Notes under the pieces: model-generated
Told to the model about the DNA's origin: nothing
Databases searched by the model: none
What the model saw: only the letters and a program-made list of their open reading frames with translations
Program-made: the position numbers and the translations under genes
Assembly (NCBI RefSeq): GCF_006385595.1
Contig: NZ_CP041046.1
Span: 1,178,001-1,242,000 of the forward strand
Source of the DNA: Luteibacter pinisoli
GTDB lineage: Bacteria > Pseudomonadota > Gammaproteobacteria > Xanthomonadales > Rhodanobacteraceae
Length of the DNA stretch: 64,000 bases
Direction: 5' to 3'
Shown here: piece after piece, positions 52,067-60,460 of the stretch
Numbering within the stretch: position 1 is the first letter of the stretch
Layout of the letters: each line of letters starts with the position of its first letter

Positions 52067-52311
52067 GAGAGTCCTCGGTGCCCACCCTCGAGGCGAGTTT
52101 AGTGTCGCGAGGGGGCTGGAAGGATCAGGCCCGCAGGGGGTGGGCCATGGATGGCCCAGCGTTTTCGCCACGACAGGGAATGTCGTGTCGAAAACCCCCG
52201 CCCAGCCACCGGTTCGCGGCCGTAGGCCAATAAGAAAACCAGCCGCGTAGCGGCTCTCCTTTTCGAACGCAGAGCGTTGTCTGAGCAGCGAGGGTGGGCA
52301 CCGAGGGCTCT
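52067..52311. repeat. 245-bp intergenic repeat with terminal inverted repeats, copy 2
   Basis: Same length and order of hairpins as the copy at 7902-8146, with about seven substitutions. The terminal arms read GAGAGTCCTCGGTGCCCACC and its complement. The base at 52076 (C) differs from copy 1 (G at 7911), and its partner at 52303 (G) differs correspondingly (C at 8138), so pairing is kept. It lies directly upstream of the leuS promoter region. Apparent proteins read through it are artefacts. Confidence 0.85.
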
Positions 52312-52330
52312 GTGCCGAAGGCTCCAAAGG

Positions 52331-52359
52331 TTGCCCCCCAATACCCTCTGGGATAGTCT
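52331..52359 (+). promoter_or_regulatory. Candidate promoter of the leuS operon
   Basis: TTGCCC (52331-52336) and TAGTCT (52354-52359) are separated by 17 bp, 65 nt before the leuS start. Only four and three of six bases match the sigma-70 consensus. Confidence 0.35.
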
Positions 52360-52423
52360 CCCGCGATTGACCGTCGCATTTTCCCGCGCGGCCACCCGCG
52401 CACCCCATCCGGTACCAGACACC

Positions 52424-55174
52424 ATGCAGGACAGCCACGACCAGGCCACGCGCGAGCAGGGCGGTTACGCCCCCGACGCCGTAGAAACCGCCGCCCAGCG
52501 CTACTGGAGCGACACCCGTGCCTTCGAAGTCAGCGAAGACACCGGCAAGCCCAAGTACTACTGCCTGTCCATGCTCCCGTACCCGTCCGGTGCCCTCCAC
52601 ATGGGCCACGTACGCAACTACACCATCGGCGACGTCATCAGCCGCTTCCAGCGCCAGCAGGGCAAGAACGTCCTCCAGCCCATGGGCTGGGACGCCTTCG
52701 GCCTGCCCGCTGAAAACGCCGCGATCAAGAACAAGACCGCGCCGGCCAAGTGGACCTACAAGAACATCGAACACATGCGCGAGCAGCTCAAGCGCATGGG
52801 TTTCGCGTACGACTGGACCCGCGAAGTCACCACCTGCCGCCCCGAGTACTACCAGTGGGAGCAGCAGATGTTCACCCGGCTCATGAAAAAGGGCCTGGTG
52901 TACCGCAAGAACAGCGTCGTCAACTGGGATCCGGTGGACCAGACCGTGCTCGCCAACGAGCAGGTCATCGACGGCAAGGGCTGGCGCTCGGGTGCCGTGG
53001 TCGAGAAGCGCGAGATCCCGCAGTGGTTCCTGAAGATCACCGCGTACGCGCAGGAGCTGCTTGACGGGCTGGACACCCTGCCGGGCTGGCCGGATGCGGT
53101 GAAGACCATGCAGCGCAACTGGCTGGGCCGCTCCGAGGGCCTGGAAATCACCTTCGAGGTGGACGGCCAGGCCGAGCCGCTGAAGGTGTTCACCACGCGC
53201 CCGGACACCCTGATGGGCGTGTCGTACGTGGCCGTGGCCGCGGAACACCCGATTGCCACGCGCGCCGCCGAGGGCAACCCGGGGCTCGCCGAGTTCATCG
53301 AAAGCTGCAAGTCCGGTGGCGTCTCCGAAGCGGAACTGGAAACCCAGGAAAAGCGCGGTTACTACACCGGCGTGGATGCCGTGCACCCGATCACTGGCGA
53401 AAAGGTGCCGGTGTGGGTCGCCAACTTCGTGCTGATGGGCTACGGCACCGGCGCGGTCATGGCCGTGCCGGGCCACGACCAGCGCGACTGGGAGTTTGCC
53501 CAGAAGTATTCGCTGCCGATCAAGATGGTGGTGGTGAGCCGCGGCGTGGTCGACGCGCTGGCCGAGCTCAACCGCGACCTGGCCAAGGGCGACGGCGTGG
53601 TCGATGCCACCCAGCACGCCCTCGACGGCGGCAGCACCGACGCCTATGCGCCGTCGGCCGCCGTGGAAACCGTGAAGGCGTTTGAATACGCCATCCAGGA
53701 AAACGCGGCATTTACCGACGACGGTTACCTGGTGAATTCGGGTGAGTTCGACGGCCTGGACTTCGACGCGGCGTTCAACGCCATCGCAACAAAGCTCGAG
53801 GGCCTCGGCCGTGGCGAGCGCCGGGTGAACTGGCGCATCCGCGACTGGGGTGTCAGCCGCCAGCGTTACTGGGGCTGCCCGATTCCGGTCATCTACTGCC
53901 CGCAGTGCGAGGCGGTGCCGGTGCCGGAAGACCAGCTGCCGGTGGTGCTGCCGGAAGACGTGGAGTTCTCCGGCGTGCAGTCGCCGATCAAGGCCGACCC
54001 GGAATGGCGCAAGACCACCTGCCCGAACTGCGGTGGCCCGGCCGAGCGCGAGACCGACACGTTCGACACCTTCATGGAGTCGAGCTGGTACTACGCCCGC
54101 TACACCAGCCCCGGCGCGAACGCGCAGGTGGACGAGCGCGCGAAGTACTGGACGCCCGTGGACCAGTACATCGGCGGTATCGAGCACGCGATCCTGCACC
54201 TGCTGTATTTCCGCTTCTATCACAAGCTGATGCGCGACGAAGGCCTGGTGGCCAGCGACGAGCCGGCGACGAATCTCCTGTGCCAAGGCATGGTGATTGC
54301 CGAGACGTATTTCCGTAAGGAAGACGACGGCCAGTTCACCTGGTTCAACCCGGCCGACGTGGACGTGCAGCGCGACGAGCGCGCGCGCATCACCGGTGCC
54401 ACGCTGCGTTCCGATGGCAAGCCGGTGGAAATCGGCGGCATCGAGAAGATGGCCAAGTCGAAGAACAACGGCGTTGACCCGCAGGCGATGATCGGCAAGT
54501 ACGGCGCCGACACCGTGCGCCTGTTCTCGATGTTCGCGGCACCGCCGGACCAGTCGCTGGAATGGAACGAAGCGGGCGTGGAAGGCATGGCCCGCTTCCT
54601 GCGTCGCCTGTGGCGTGATGTCACCACGCATGCTGAAGGCGGCAAGGGGCAGGGCGCCAACGCCGCGGGCGAGGCGGCACGCAAGACGCTGCGCCGCCAG
54701 CTGCACGAAACCATCCAGAAGGTCACCGACGACATCGGCCGCCGCCAGTCCTTCAACACGGCCATCGCCGCGCTGATGGAATTGCTGAACGCGCTGAACA
54801 AGTTCGACGATGCCAGCGAGGAGGGCGTGGCCCTGCGCCAGGAGGCCTTCACGGCCGTGGTGCAGCTGATCAACCCGTTCACCCCGCATGTGTCGCATGC
54901 CTTGTGGCAGGCCCTCGGCCATGGCGAGGCGCTGGTCGAAGACGCCGGCTGGCCGGCCGTGGACCCGGCCGCCCTGGTCCGTGACAGCCTGACCTACGCG
55001 GTGCAGGTAAATGGCAAGCTTCGCGCTACCATCGACGTGCCGGCCAACGCCTCGAAGGACGAGGCAGAGGCCATGGCTCGCGCGGTGCCCCTCGTGGCCG
55101 CCCAGCTGGAAGGCCTTACCGTGCGCAAGGTGATCGTCGTGCCCGGCAAGATCGTCAACATCGTCGCAGGATAA
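52424..55174 (+). CDS. leuS: Leucyl-tRNA synthetase
   Basis: Class I synthetase that charges tRNA-Leu, 916 residues from the ATG at 52424. The HIGH signature is PYPSGALHMGHVRNY near residue 50; the editing (CP1) domain includes TTRPDTLMGVSYVAVAAEHP and YGTGAVMAVPGHDQRD; a zinc-like CPNCGG follows; the KMSKS motif appears as EKMAKSKNNGVDP. The C-terminal anticodon and LeuS-specific domains are complete. First gene of the conserved leuS-lptE-holA-nadD-rsfS block; lptE starts 2 nt after it. Confidence 0.98.
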   Translation: MQDSHDQATREQGGYAPDAVETAAQRYWSDTRAFEVSEDTGKPKYYCLSMLPYPSGALHMGHVRNYTIGDVISRFQRQQGKNVLQPMGWDAFGLPAENAAIKNKTAPAKWTYKNIEHMREQLKRMGFAYDWTREVTTCRPEYYQWEQQMFTRLMKKGLVYRKNSVVNWDPVDQTVLANEQVIDGKGWRSGAVVEKREIPQWFLKITAYAQELLDGLDTLPGWPDAVKTMQRNWLGRSEGLEITFEVDGQAEPLKVFTTRPDTLMGVSYVAVAAEHPIATRAAEGNPGLAEFIESCKSGGVSEAELETQEKRGYYTGVDAVHPITGEKVPVWVANFVLMGYGTGAVMAVPGHDQRDWEFAQKYSLPIKMVVVSRGVVDALAELNRDLAKGDGVVDATQHALDGGSTDAYAPSAAVETVKAFEYAIQENAAFTDDGYLVNSGEFDGLDFDAAFNAIATKLEGLGRGERRVNWRIRDWGVSRQRYWGCPIPVIYCPQCEAVPVPEDQLPVVLPEDVEFSGVQSPIKADPEWRKTTCPNCGGPAERETDTFDTFMESSWYYARYTSPGANAQVDERAKYWTPVDQYIGGIEHAILHLLYFRFYHKLMRDEGLVASDEPATNLLCQGMVIAETYFRKEDDGQFTWFNPADVDVQRDERARITGATLRSDGKPVEIGGIEKMAKSKNNGVDPQAMIGKYGADTVRLFSMFAAPPDQSLEWNEAGVEGMARFLRRLWRDVTTHAEGGKGQGANAAGEAARKTLRRQLHETIQKVTDDIGRRQSFNTAIAALMELLNALNKFDDASEEGVALRQEAFTAVVQLINPFTPHVSHALWQALGHGEALVEDAGWPAVDPAALVRDSLTYAVQVNGKLRATIDVPANASKDEAEAMARAVPLVAAQLEGLTVRKVIVVPGKIVNIVAG

Positions 55175-55176
55175 CC

Positions 55177-55716
55177 ATGAGCCCCAACGCCTTCCGTGTC
55201 GCCCTGGTCGTCGCCGCCACCGCCCTGCTGGGAGGGTGCGGTTTTCATCTGCGCCAGTCGGCGGCCTTGCCGCAGGGCATGGATAAGGTGCATCTCACGG
55301 TAGTCGGGGGCGGGCGCCTGGAGCGCGAGTTGTCGCGCGCGATCGAAAACTCCAACGCCGTCGTCGTCGACAAGCCCGGCGCGGGGATTGCCGAGCTGGC
55401 CGTCACCTCCAACTCGTTCCGTACCGACTCGCTGACCGTGAGCGGTACGGCGCGCGTCACCGAATACGCGGTGCGTTACCACGTCGAGTTCAACGCCAAG
55501 GCCCCGGATGGCACCTTGCTCGTGGCGCCCCAGCAGGTCGATATGTCCCGTGAGTTCAGCTACGACGCGACCAACACCATCGGTACCGCGGCGCAGACCG
55601 AAGAGCTTCAGCGCAGTCTGATCAGCGACATGGTCCAGTCGATCCTGTTCCGCCTGCAGGCTGCCCGTAACCACCCGCCGGCGGCCGACGTCGCGCCGGC
55701 GCCCGCCGCACAGTAA
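55177..55716 (+). CDS. lptE: LPS-assembly lipoprotein LptE
   Basis: 179 residues with a lipobox (VVAATALLGGCGFHLRQSAA), the GFHLR block being a hallmark of LptE. It plugs the LptD barrel and helps insert lipopolysaccharide in the outer membrane. The rest is the compact alpha/beta fold (LTVSGTARVTEYAVRYHVEF) and a final helix (ELQRSLISDMVQSILFRLQA). Essential in most gram-negatives; position between leuS and holA is the conserved one. Confidence 0.95.
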   Translation: MSPNAFRVALVVAATALLGGCGFHLRQSAALPQGMDKVHLTVVGGGRLERELSRAIENSNAVVVDKPGAGIAELAVTSNSFRTDSLTVSGTARVTEYAVRYHVEFNAKAPDGTLLVAPQQVDMSREFSYDATNTIGTAAQTEELQRSLISDMVQSILFRLQAARNHPPAADVAPAPAAQ

Positions 55717-55730
55717 GGGGCGCACGCGCG

Positions 55731-56741
55731 GTGCCCATGCAGCCCGCCTTCTGGCAGAAGCATCTCGCCGGCGACCGGATGGCGCCGGTGTACCTCCTGG
55801 TCGGCGAGGAGCTGCTGGTGCTCGAAGCCGCCGATGCGTTGCGCGCCATGGCGCGCCGCCTCGGCTACAGCGAGCGCGAAGTGCTCGAGGCCGACAGCCG
55901 TTTCGACTGGGACGACCTGGCCCGCTCGTCCGCGGGCCTTTCCCTGTTCGCCACCCAGCGCCTGCTCGACCTGCGCCTGGCCGGTGGCCGTGCGGGCAAG
56001 GACGGCGGTGCGGCGATTACCGCGTTCGTCCAGGACCCGCCGCCGGACACCACGCTGCTGATTTCCGCCACGGAGTGGAGCAGCAAGCACGAGGGTGCCT
56101 GGACGAAGGCCGTGGACCAGGGCGGCGTCCAGGTCGTCTTCAATGCACCGCGGCCCAACGAATGGGGCCAGTGGATCAGCCAGCGCATGGCGTCCCGTGG
56201 GCTCCAGGCGACGCCCGATGCCGTGGCGATGCTGGCCGAGCGGGTGGAAGGCAACCTGCTCGCCGCCGCGCAGGAAATCGACAAGCTGGTGGTCCTCGCC
56301 GGCGACCGCCGGCTGGACGCCGCCACGCTGGAAGGCCTGGTGGCCGACAGCGCCCGCTTTGACGCCTTCAAGCTGACCGACGCCGCCTTCGCCGGGGACG
56401 GCGGGCGCGCCCTGCGCATCCTTGCGGGGCTGCACGCGGAAGGCGAGGAACTCATCGCCCTGATGGGCTGGCTGGTGAACCAGCTACAGCTGGCCCTGCG
56501 CCTGGCCAATGCCCGGGACTTCGCCGCCCAGGCCAAGGTCGAGCGGCTGTGGCCTGCCCGCGAGCAGCTGTTCCGCAAGGCGCTGCGCCGCGCCCCGCGG
56601 GAACACTGGATGGCCTGCCTGGCACGCGCGGCCCGGATCGACCGCATGGCCAAGGGCCGCGAGCAGGGCGATCCGTGGCTGGAGGCCGAGCGCCTCGTCG
56701 CCGCGGTGGCCGAGCCGCGCGCCGCGGCGGCGTTCACATGA
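55731..56741 (+). CDS. holA: DNA polymerase III subunit delta
   Basis: 336 residues. Delta opens the beta clamp within the clamp-loader complex. Recognised by YLLVGEELLVLEAADALRAM at the start, an AAA+-like middle (FATQRLLDLRLAGGRAGK, DTTLLISATEWSSK) and the collar domain (LEGLVADSARFDAFKLTDAA, EELIALMGWLVNQLQL). The GTG at 55731 has AAGGGG upstream; an ATG at 55737 is the alternative. Stop overlaps nadD (ATGA). Confidence 0.95.
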   Translation: MPMQPAFWQKHLAGDRMAPVYLLVGEELLVLEAADALRAMARRLGYSEREVLEADSRFDWDDLARSSAGLSLFATQRLLDLRLAGGRAGKDGGAAITAFVQDPPPDTTLLISATEWSSKHEGAWTKAVDQGGVQVVFNAPRPNEWGQWISQRMASRGLQATPDAVAMLAERVEGNLLAAAQEIDKLVVLAGDRRLDAATLEGLVADSARFDAFKLTDAAFAGDGGRALRILAGLHAEGEELIALMGWLVNQLQLALRLANARDFAAQAKVERLWPAREQLFRKALRRAPREHWMACLARAARIDRMAKGREQGDPWLEAERLVAAVAEPRAAAAFT

Positions 56742-57379
56742 GCCATCCCCGGCCCCTCGCCATCCTGGGCGGCACCTTCGACCCGGTTCACCACGGCCAC
56801 CTCCGGGCGGCCTGGGAAGCGGCCGAGGCGCTGGATGCGGATGTCCGGATGGTGCCCGCGCGCACCCCACCGCACCGGCCCCCGCCGATCGCGGATGCGG
56901 CCGGCCGCGTGGCGCTGCTGCGTGCCGCCCTCGAAGGGCAGGACCGCCTGGTGCTGGATACGCGCGAACTCGAACGCGACGGCCCGTCCTACACCGTCGA
57001 CACCCTGGCCTCGCTGCGCGCCGAGCTGGGCCCCGAGCGCCCGCTGGTGCTGCTGGTGGGTGCGGACGCCTTTGCCGGCCTGTCCGCCTGGCACCTGTGG
57101 CGCGATCTGTTCGGGCTGGCGCATATCGGCGTGCTGACCCGGCCGGGCGGCGGCCACGCACTTCCGGCAGATCTCGAGGCTTTCGTCTCCGGGCGCCGGG
57201 CGGACCGGGTGCACGGGCCGGCCGGCAGCGTGGTGGATATCGCCATTACCCCGCTGGACATCGCCGCCACGGCGATCCGCGAGTCCTTCGCCGGCGGCGG
57301 CGAACCCCGCTACCTCATGCCCTCGGCCTGTTTCGACGATCCGGCCCTGCTGGAGCCTTACCGCGCCCTCGGCCGGTGA
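56738..57379 (+). CDS. nadD: Nicotinate-nucleotide adenylyltransferase
   Basis: 213 residues. Catalyses nicotinate mononucleotide plus ATP to deamido-NAD. The nucleotidyltransferase motif GGTFDPVHHGHL lies near residue 10 and the second signature IAATAIRESFAGG near 173, with PSYTVDTLASLRAELGPERP between. The start overlaps the holA stop by 4 nt. Confidence 0.97.
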   Translation: MSHPRPLAILGGTFDPVHHGHLRAAWEAAEALDADVRMVPARTPPHRPPPIADAAGRVALLRAALEGQDRLVLDTRELERDGPSYTVDTLASLRAELGPERPLVLLVGADAFAGLSAWHLWRDLFGLAHIGVLTRPGGGHALPADLEAFVSGRRADRVHGPAGSVVDIAITPLDIAATAIRESFAGGGEPRYLMPSACFDDPALLEPYRALGR

Positions 57380-57380
57380 T

Positions 57381-57412
57381 TTGACGCGTGGCCTCCCGGC
57401 GGGCGCTATACT
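57381..57412 (+). promoter_or_regulatory. Candidate promoter upstream of rsfS
   Basis: TTGACG (57381-57386) and TATACT (57407-57412), each five of six bases to the sigma-70 consensus, but separated by 20 bp, longer than usual. TATACT is 41 nt before the TTG start. Confidence 0.4.
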
Positions 57413-57452
57413 GGCCCCGCACCGGCACTCCGCCGCACGAGGTTTTCGTATC

Positions 57453-57842
57453 TTGAGTTCGTCCGCATCCCGCAAGGCCAAGTCCGCCGCCAGCAACGAG
57501 CAACTCCGCAAGCGCGTGGTCGCCGCCCTCGAAGATCTCAAGGCCAAGGACGTTCGCGAAATCGACGTTCGTGGCAAGACCTCCATCGCCGACATCCTGT
57601 TTATCGCCTCCGGCACCTCCGCGCGCCACGTGAAGTCCATCGCTGATGAAGTGGTGAAGTTCGCGAAGGAAGCGGGCTTCATGCCGCTGGGCGTCGAAGG
57701 CCAGACCGAGGCCGAATGGGTGCTGGTTGACCTGGGCGACATCATCGTCCACGTCATGCTGCCGCGTATTCGCGAGTTCTACGGCCTCGAGCGCCTGTGG
57801 ACGGTGGGCGACGACGCCCACGACGCCGCCGCCAACGACTGA
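57453..57842 (+). CDS. rsfS: Ribosomal silencing factor RsfS
   Basis: 129 residues. RsfS binds ribosomal protein L14 and blocks subunit joining during starvation. Typical motifs: RKRVVAALEDLKAKDVREID, DILFIASGTSARHVKSIADE, GQTEAEWVLVDLGDIIVHVM and the end REFYGLERLW. No ATG is available near the conserved start, so TTG 57453 (GAGG upstream) is chosen. Followed after 7 nt by rlmH. Confidence 0.93.
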   Translation: MSSSASRKAKSAASNEQLRKRVVAALEDLKAKDVREIDVRGKTSIADILFIASGTSARHVKSIADEVVKFAKEAGFMPLGVEGQTEAEWVLVDLGDIIVHVMLPRIREFYGLERLWTVGDDAHDAAAND

Positions 57843-57849
57843 GCGCGCC

Positions 57850-58320
57850 GTGAAGGCGCGCCTCATCGCGGTGGGCGAGCGCATGCCCGCATGGGTGGCC
57901 GAAGGGTTTGCCGAATACCGCAAGCGGCTCTCGCATGAGCTGCCGCTTGAACTGACCGAGATCAAGCCGGGCGTCCGCGGCAAGGGCCGAGACGATGCCC
58001 GTGCCATCGCCGATGAAGGCGTCGCCATCCTGGCGGCGCTTCCCCGGGATATCCATGTCGTGGCGCTCGACGGCCGGGGCAAACTCTGGTCCAGTGAAGA
58101 ACTTGCCGCCCAGCTCGAACAGTGGCGCATGGGGGGCCGCGACATCGCTTTCCTGATTGGTGGCCCCGATGGCCACGCGCCGGACGTACTGGCCCGCGCC
58201 GACCAGCGCTGGTCGCTGGGCCCGCTGACCTTGCCGCACATGCTGGTGCGCCTGGTACTGGCTGAACAGTTGTATCGCGCCACCACCCTGGTGGCCGGCC
58301 ATCCTTACCACCGCGCCTGA
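57850..58320 (+). CDS. rlmH: 23S rRNA pseudouridine-1915 N3-methyltransferase
   Basis: 156-residue SPOUT-family methyltransferase acting on the 70S ribosome. The SAM-binding knot is seen in DIAFLIGGPDGHAPDV and the C-terminal signature LAEQLYRATTLVAGHPYHRA. The GTG start at 57850 begins KARLIAVGERMPAWV. It follows rsfS in the conserved order. Confidence 0.96.
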   Translation: MKARLIAVGERMPAWVAEGFAEYRKRLSHELPLELTEIKPGVRGKGRDDARAIADEGVAILAALPRDIHVVALDGRGKLWSSEELAAQLEQWRMGGRDIAFLIGGPDGHAPDVLARADQRWSLGPLTLPHMLVRLVLAEQLYRATTLVAGHPYHRA

Positions 58321-58330
58321 AGGACTGCCC

Positions 58331-58888
58331 GTGCTCTATCTGGCTTCGCAATCCCCGCGCCGTCGTGAACTCCTCGGCCAGATCGGCGAAGACCACCGCA
58401 CGCTGGACGTCGACGTGGAAGAGATTCGCCAGCCCGGCGAAGCCGCTAAGGCATACGTAAGCCGCGTGGCGCGCGACAAGGCCCGCGCGGGGTTCGCGCG
58501 CGTGGCCGGTGAAGCCGGCGCGCGCGTGCTGGGTGCCGATACCGAGGTGATCCTCGGCGACGAGGTGTTCGGCAAGCCGCGCGACCACGACGATGCCGTT
58601 GCCATGCTGCGCCGCCTCGCCGGGCAGGAGCATCGTGTCCTGTCGGTCGTGTGGCTGGTGGAGCAGGGCGCCGAGCGCTGCGCCGTCTCCGAGTCCACGG
58701 TCCGCTTCGCGCGGCTTAGCGAGGCTGCCATAGGCGCCTACGTGGCCAGCGGCGAATGCATGGGCAAGGCCGGCGCATACGCGATCCAGGGCCGTGCCGC
58801 CACATTTATCGAGCATCTCGCCGGGAGTTATTCCGGCGTGATGGGTCTTCCTCTGTACGAAACTTCGCAGCTTCTGCAGGGTCAGTGA
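58331..58888 (+). CDS. maf: Maf-family nucleotide pyrophosphatase (dTTP/UTP type)
   Basis: 185 residues. Hydrolyses non-canonical or excess nucleoside triphosphates such as dTTP and UTP. Start motif LYLASQSPRRRELL, then VLGADTEVILGDEVFGKP, GKAGAYAIQGRAATFIEHLA and YSGVMGLPLYET, the YhdE pattern. It uses a GTG start and is placed between rlmH and rng as in related genomes. Confidence 0.94.
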   Translation: MLYLASQSPRRRELLGQIGEDHRTLDVDVEEIRQPGEAAKAYVSRVARDKARAGFARVAGEAGARVLGADTEVILGDEVFGKPRDHDDAVAMLRRLAGQEHRVLSVVWLVEQGAERCAVSESTVRFARLSEAAIGAYVASGECMGKAGAYAIQGRAATFIEHLAGSYSGVMGLPLYETSQLLQGQ

Positions 58889-58942
58889 CATGTGGTCTCA
58901 GCGCAGCTATAAAGCGCGATGACTTAAGGAAAAGGGGCGCCG

Positions 58943-60430
58943 GTGAGCGAGGAAATTCTGATTAATGTCACGCCGCGTGAGACGCGGGTGGCTATCGTCG
59001 AAAACGGCATGCTCCAGGAAGTGCACGTTGAGCGCGCAACCAAGCGCGGTTACGTGGGCAATGTCTACAAAGGCCGCGTCCAGCGCGTGATGCCCGGTAT
59101 GCAGGCGGTCTTCGTGGAGATCGGCCTGGACCGTGCCGCGTTCCTGCACGCCTCGGATATCGTGCGCCCGTCGCTGCCGGCCACCGATGCCGCGGACGGC
59201 GGCAAGTCCAACGGCCACGGCCCGGTGCCGTCGATCAGCGAACTGGTGCATGAAGGCCAGGAAATCGTCGTCCAGGTGGTGAAGGACCCCATCGGCACCA
59301 AGGGTGCTCGGTTGTCCACGCATCTCTCCATCCCGTCGCGCTACCTCGTGCTGCTGCCGCATTCGAAGACCCTGGGCGTGTCCGTGCGCATCGAGGAAGA
59401 AGCGGAGCGGCAGCGCCTGAAGGACATCATCACGCCGCTCATTGGCGAGAATCACCTGGGCTACATCGTCCGCACCAACGCGGAAGGGCAGTCGGAGGAG
59501 TCGCTGGCGTTCGACGTCACCTACCTGGGCAAGGTCTGGCGCGTGGTGCAGGAAAACATCACCAAGGCCAAGGTGGGTGAGCGCGTGTACGAGGAGCTCT
59601 CCCTGCCGCTGCGCTCCCTGCGTGATTCGCTGAACGACGGGATCGAGAAGGTGCGCGTCGATTCGCGCGAGACCTTCGAGAAAACCGTCAAGTTCGTGCA
59701 GAAGTTCATGCCCGTGCTCTCCGATCGCATCGAGCACTATTCCGGTGAACGGCCGATCTTCGACCTGTACGGCGTGGAAGACGAAATCCAGCGCGCGCTG
59801 CGCAAGGAGGTGCCGCTGAAGTCCGGTGGCTACCTCATCGTCGACCAGACCGAAGCGATGACCACCATCGACGTGAACACCGGCGGTTACCTCGGCACGC
59901 GCAATCTCGAGGAAACGGTGTACCGCACCAACCTCGAGGCGGCGCAGGCCGCGGCACGGCAGCTGCGCCTGCGCAACCTGGGCGGCATCATCATCATCGA
60001 CTTCATCGACATGGTGGATGACGAGCACAAGCGCCAGGTGCTGCGCATGCTGGAGAAGGGCCTCACGCGCGACCACGCGAAGACCACGGTCTATCCGATG
60101 TCGGCGCTTGGCCTGGTGGAAATGACCCGCAAGCGCACCACCGAAAGCCTGGAACGCCAGCTGTGCGAACCGTGCCCGGCGTGCAGCGGTCGTGGCGCGC
60201 TGAAAACGGCCGAAACCGTCATCTACGAAATCTTCCGCGAGATCACCCGCGCGGTGCGCCAGTTCAACGCGCAGAAGCTGCTCGTGATGGCCAGCCCGAA
60301 GGTCGTCGGTCGCATCCTCGAGGAAGAGTCCGCGGCGGTGGCGGAGCTGGAAGAATTCATCGCCAAGAGCATCCGCTTCCAGGCGGAAGAGCACTATTCG
60401 CAGGAACAGTTCGATGTTGTCTTGCTGTAA
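58943..60430 (+). CDS. rng: Ribonuclease G
   Basis: 495-residue endoribonuclease that matures 16S rRNA 5' ends and degrades some mRNAs. The S1-like domain (KRGYVGNVYKGRVQRVMPGM) is followed by the catalytic domain with metal Asp residues in MTTIDVNTGGY and IIIDFIDMVDDEH and the zinc-link Cys in EPCPACSGRGALKT. GTG start with AAGGAAAAGGGG upstream. Unlike RNase E it has no long C-terminal scaffold. Confidence 0.97.
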   Translation: MSEEILINVTPRETRVAIVENGMLQEVHVERATKRGYVGNVYKGRVQRVMPGMQAVFVEIGLDRAAFLHASDIVRPSLPATDAADGGKSNGHGPVPSISELVHEGQEIVVQVVKDPIGTKGARLSTHLSIPSRYLVLLPHSKTLGVSVRIEEEAERQRLKDIITPLIGENHLGYIVRTNAEGQSEESLAFDVTYLGKVWRVVQENITKAKVGERVYEELSLPLRSLRDSLNDGIEKVRVDSRETFEKTVKFVQKFMPVLSDRIEHYSGERPIFDLYGVEDEIQRALRKEVPLKSGGYLIVDQTEAMTTIDVNTGGYLGTRNLEETVYRTNLEAAQAAARQLRLRNLGGIIIIDFIDMVDDEHKRQVLRMLEKGLTRDHAKTTVYPMSALGLVEMTRKRTTESLERQLCEPCPACSGRGALKTAETVIYEIFREITRAVRQFNAQKLLVMASPKVVGRILEEESAAVAELEEFIAKSIRFQAEEHYSQEQFDVVLL

Positions 60431-60460
60431 GCACCGGCTTCAGCAGCGGACCCGGCGGTG